Program-made: the position numbers and the translations under genes
In this document: positions 62,673-64,000 of the stretch, piece after piece
Numbering within the stretch: the first letter of the stretch is position 1
Layout: each line of letters opens with the position of its first letter
DNA from: Actinokineospora auranticolor
GTDB taxonomy: Bacteria; Actinomycetota; Actinomycetes; Mycobacteriales; Pseudonocardiaceae
DNA: 64,000 bases
Assembly: GCF_002934265.1 (NCBI RefSeq)
Contig: NZ_PTIX01000023.1
Coordinates: 1 to 64,000, forward strand
Direction of reading: 5' to 3'
The notes under the pieces: generated by a model
What the model was told of the DNA's origin: nothing
Seen by the model: only the letters and a program-made list of their open reading frames with translations
The model's database searches: none

Positions 62673-64000
62673 ATGCCGCACGAGCACGTCGACGTCCTGG
62701 TCATCGGGGCCGGGTTGTCCGGTGTCGCCGCCGCCTGCCACCTGCGCACCAGGGTGCCGGACGCGAGCGTGGCGGTGCTGGAGGCGCGGTCGGCGATCGG
62801 CGGCACGTGGGACCTGTTCCGCTACCCGGGCGTGCGGTCGGACTCGGACATGTACACGCTGGGCTACTCCTTCCGCCCCTGGCCGGGCGCGTCGGCGATC
62901 GCCGACGGGACGTCGATCCGCGAGTACATCGTCGACACCGCCCGCGAGTACGGCGTCGACCGCCTGGTGCGCTTCGACCACCGGGTCACCGCGGCCGAGT
63001 GGAACTCCGCGACCGGCCGGTGGACCGTCACCGCCGCGCACGGCTCCGAGACGGTCCGGATGACGTGCGGCTTCCTGTTCTCCTGCGCGGGCTTCTTCGG
63101 CTACGAGCACGGCCACACCCCGGAGTTCGCCGGTCGGGACCGGTTCGGCGGGACGGTGGCGCACCCGCAGCGCTGGCCGGAGGACCTGGACTGGACCGGG
63201 AAGCGGGTGGCCGTCATCGGCAGCGGTGCCACGGCCGTCACCCTGGTCCCGGCGCTGGCCGAGCGGGCCGCGCACGTGGTGATGGTGCAGCGGTCGCCGA
63301 GCTACGTGGTCTCGCTCAGCTCGCGGGACCCGGTCGCCGGGCTGCTGCGCCGGGTGCTGCCCGGTCGCGTCGCGCACCCGGTGCTGCGCTGGAAGAACGC
63401 CTTGTTCGCGCTGTCGTTCTTCACCCTGGCGCGGCGCAGGCCCGCCCTGGTGCGCAAGCTGATCCGCTGGGGCGCGCGTCGGCAACTGCCCGCGGACTAC
63501 CCGGTGGACACGCACTTCCGGCCGGACTACGACCCGTGGACGCAGCGGGTGTGCTTCGCCGCCGACGGGGACCTGTTCCGGGTGCTGCGCACGGGCCGCG
63601 CCGAGGTCGTCACGGACCGGGTCGAGTCGTTCACCGAGCGCGGCCTGGCGCTGGCCTCCGGCGGGCACGTGGACGCCGACATCGTGGTCACCGCGACGGG
63701 TCTGCACGTCGTGCCGTTCGGCGGGGTGGCGATCACCGTCGACGGCGTCGAGGTCGACTACTCGGACACGGTGACCTACAAGGGGATGCTGCTCGGCGGC
63801 GTGCCGAACCTGGCCGTGGCCATGGGCTACACCAACGCGTCGTGGACGCTCAAGATCGACCTGGTGGCCCAGTACGTGTGCCGGTTGATCATCCACATGC
63901 GCGAGCGCGGGCTCAGCCGGGTGACGCCGCGCCCGCCGGAGGGGCAGGCGACGGAGCCGTTCGTGGACTTCACCTCCACCTACGTGCGGCGGACGGTGCA
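62673..64000 (+). CDS. Baeyer-Villiger-type flavin-containing monooxygenase (3' end beyond window)
   Basis: At least 442 codons from the ATG at 62673, which has GAGAGGAG 8 nt upstream; the frame is open to the window end. It has two dinucleotide-binding motifs, VLVIGAGLSGVAAACHLRTR (FAD) and RVAVIGSGATAVTLVPAL (NADPH), with the Baeyer-Villiger fingerprint FGGTVAHPQRWP (158-169; FxGxxxHxxxWP) between them. It would insert oxygen into ketones or oxidise N or S atoms using NADPH and O2. It diverges from the siroheme gene with a 163-bp gap. The substrate is not predictable. Confidence 0.88.
   Translation, partial: MPHEHVDVLVIGAGLSGVAAACHLRTRVPDASVAVLEARSAIGGTWDLFRYPGVRSDSDMYTLGYSFRPWPGASAIADGTSIREYIVDTAREYGVDRLVRFDHRVTAAEWNSATGRWTVTAAHGSETVRMTCGFLFSCAGFFGYEHGHTPEFAGRDRFGGTVAHPQRWPEDLDWTGKRVAVIGSGATAVTLVPALAERAAHVVMVQRSPSYVVSLSSRDPVAGLLRRVLPGRVAHPVLRWKNALFALSFFTLARRRPALVRKLIRWGARRQLPADYPVDTHFRPDYDPWTQRVCFAADGDLFRVLRTGRAEVVTDRVESFTERGLALASGGHVDADIVVTATGLHVVPFGGVAITVDGVEVDYSDTVTYKGMLLGGVPNLAVAMGYTNASWTLKIDLVAQYVCRLIIHMRERGLSRVTPRPPEGQATEPFVDFTSTYVRRTV

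Overview
The window is high-GC actinobacterial chromosome. Gene order (mihF-gmk-rpoZ-coaBC-metK-priA; bldD next to pyrR-pyrB-pyrC-carA-carB-pyrF; aroC-aroK-aroB-aroQ; efp-nusB; alaS-ruvX-mltG-aroE), an actinobacterial-type BldD, an XRE/DUF397 pair and many ATGA/GTGA overlaps point to a filamentous actinomycete. Pseudonocardiaceae (Saccharothrix/Actinokineospora-like) is my guess; the genus cannot be settled from this sequence alone.

Layout. 1-5.3 kb is accessory: an IS5-type insertion end that truncates a GNAT gene, two overlapping flavin-dependent (luciferase-like) monooxygenases, and an overlapping AAA-ATPase/HNH-nuclease pair resembling Septu (PtuA/PtuB) anti-phage defence. 5.3-17.2 kb is mostly housekeeping on the minus strand: O-methyltransferase, asparaginase, a flavoprotein, rsmB-fmt-def, priA, a DUF5313-type membrane protein, metK, coaBC, rpoZ, gmk, mihF. 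17.7-26.4 kb is the pyrimidine operon (pyrR-pyrB-pyrC-membrane protein-carA-carB-pyrF), with a recognisable PyrR-binding RNA loop at its head. No pyrD is present. bldD diverges from it and carries two BldD-like boxes in its own promoter. 27.9-33.1 kb holds nusB, efp, a small membrane protein and the shikimate genes aroQ, aroB, aroK and aroC. 33.4-35.4 kb is a nest of IS5-family material, one apparently intact element between decayed relatives. 35.4-43.9 kb returns to core genes: prepilin peptidase, aroE, mltG, ruvX, alaS, two small membrane proteins, rarA.

44-52.4 kb is regulatory/metabolic: an XRE/DUF397 pair, a thioesterase-GMC oxidoreductase operon divergent from a TetR regulator, and an organosulfur cluster (SfnG-like, DszC-like, FMN reductase) preceded by a 28-codon leader peptide, then a PLP aminotransferase. 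52.8-54.3 kb is a degenerate tandem array with a ~99-bp (33-codon) period. 54.5-64 kb carries an SGNH hydrolase, a phosphotransferase-like protein, a DUF389 protein, aspS, a helix-turn-helix regulator, a fused siroheme/uroporphyrinogen methyltransferase and the start of a Baeyer-Villiger-type monooxygenase.

Functional threads: organosulfur use (leader peptide, SfnG/DszC/FMN reductase, possibly the first monooxygenase pair, and siroheme synthesis, since siroheme is the sulfite reductase cofactor); nucleotide and aromatic precursor supply beside the developmental regulator BldD; and mobile or defence-related DNA at the left edge and at 33-35 kb. All calls come from reading the sequence; no database search was possible.
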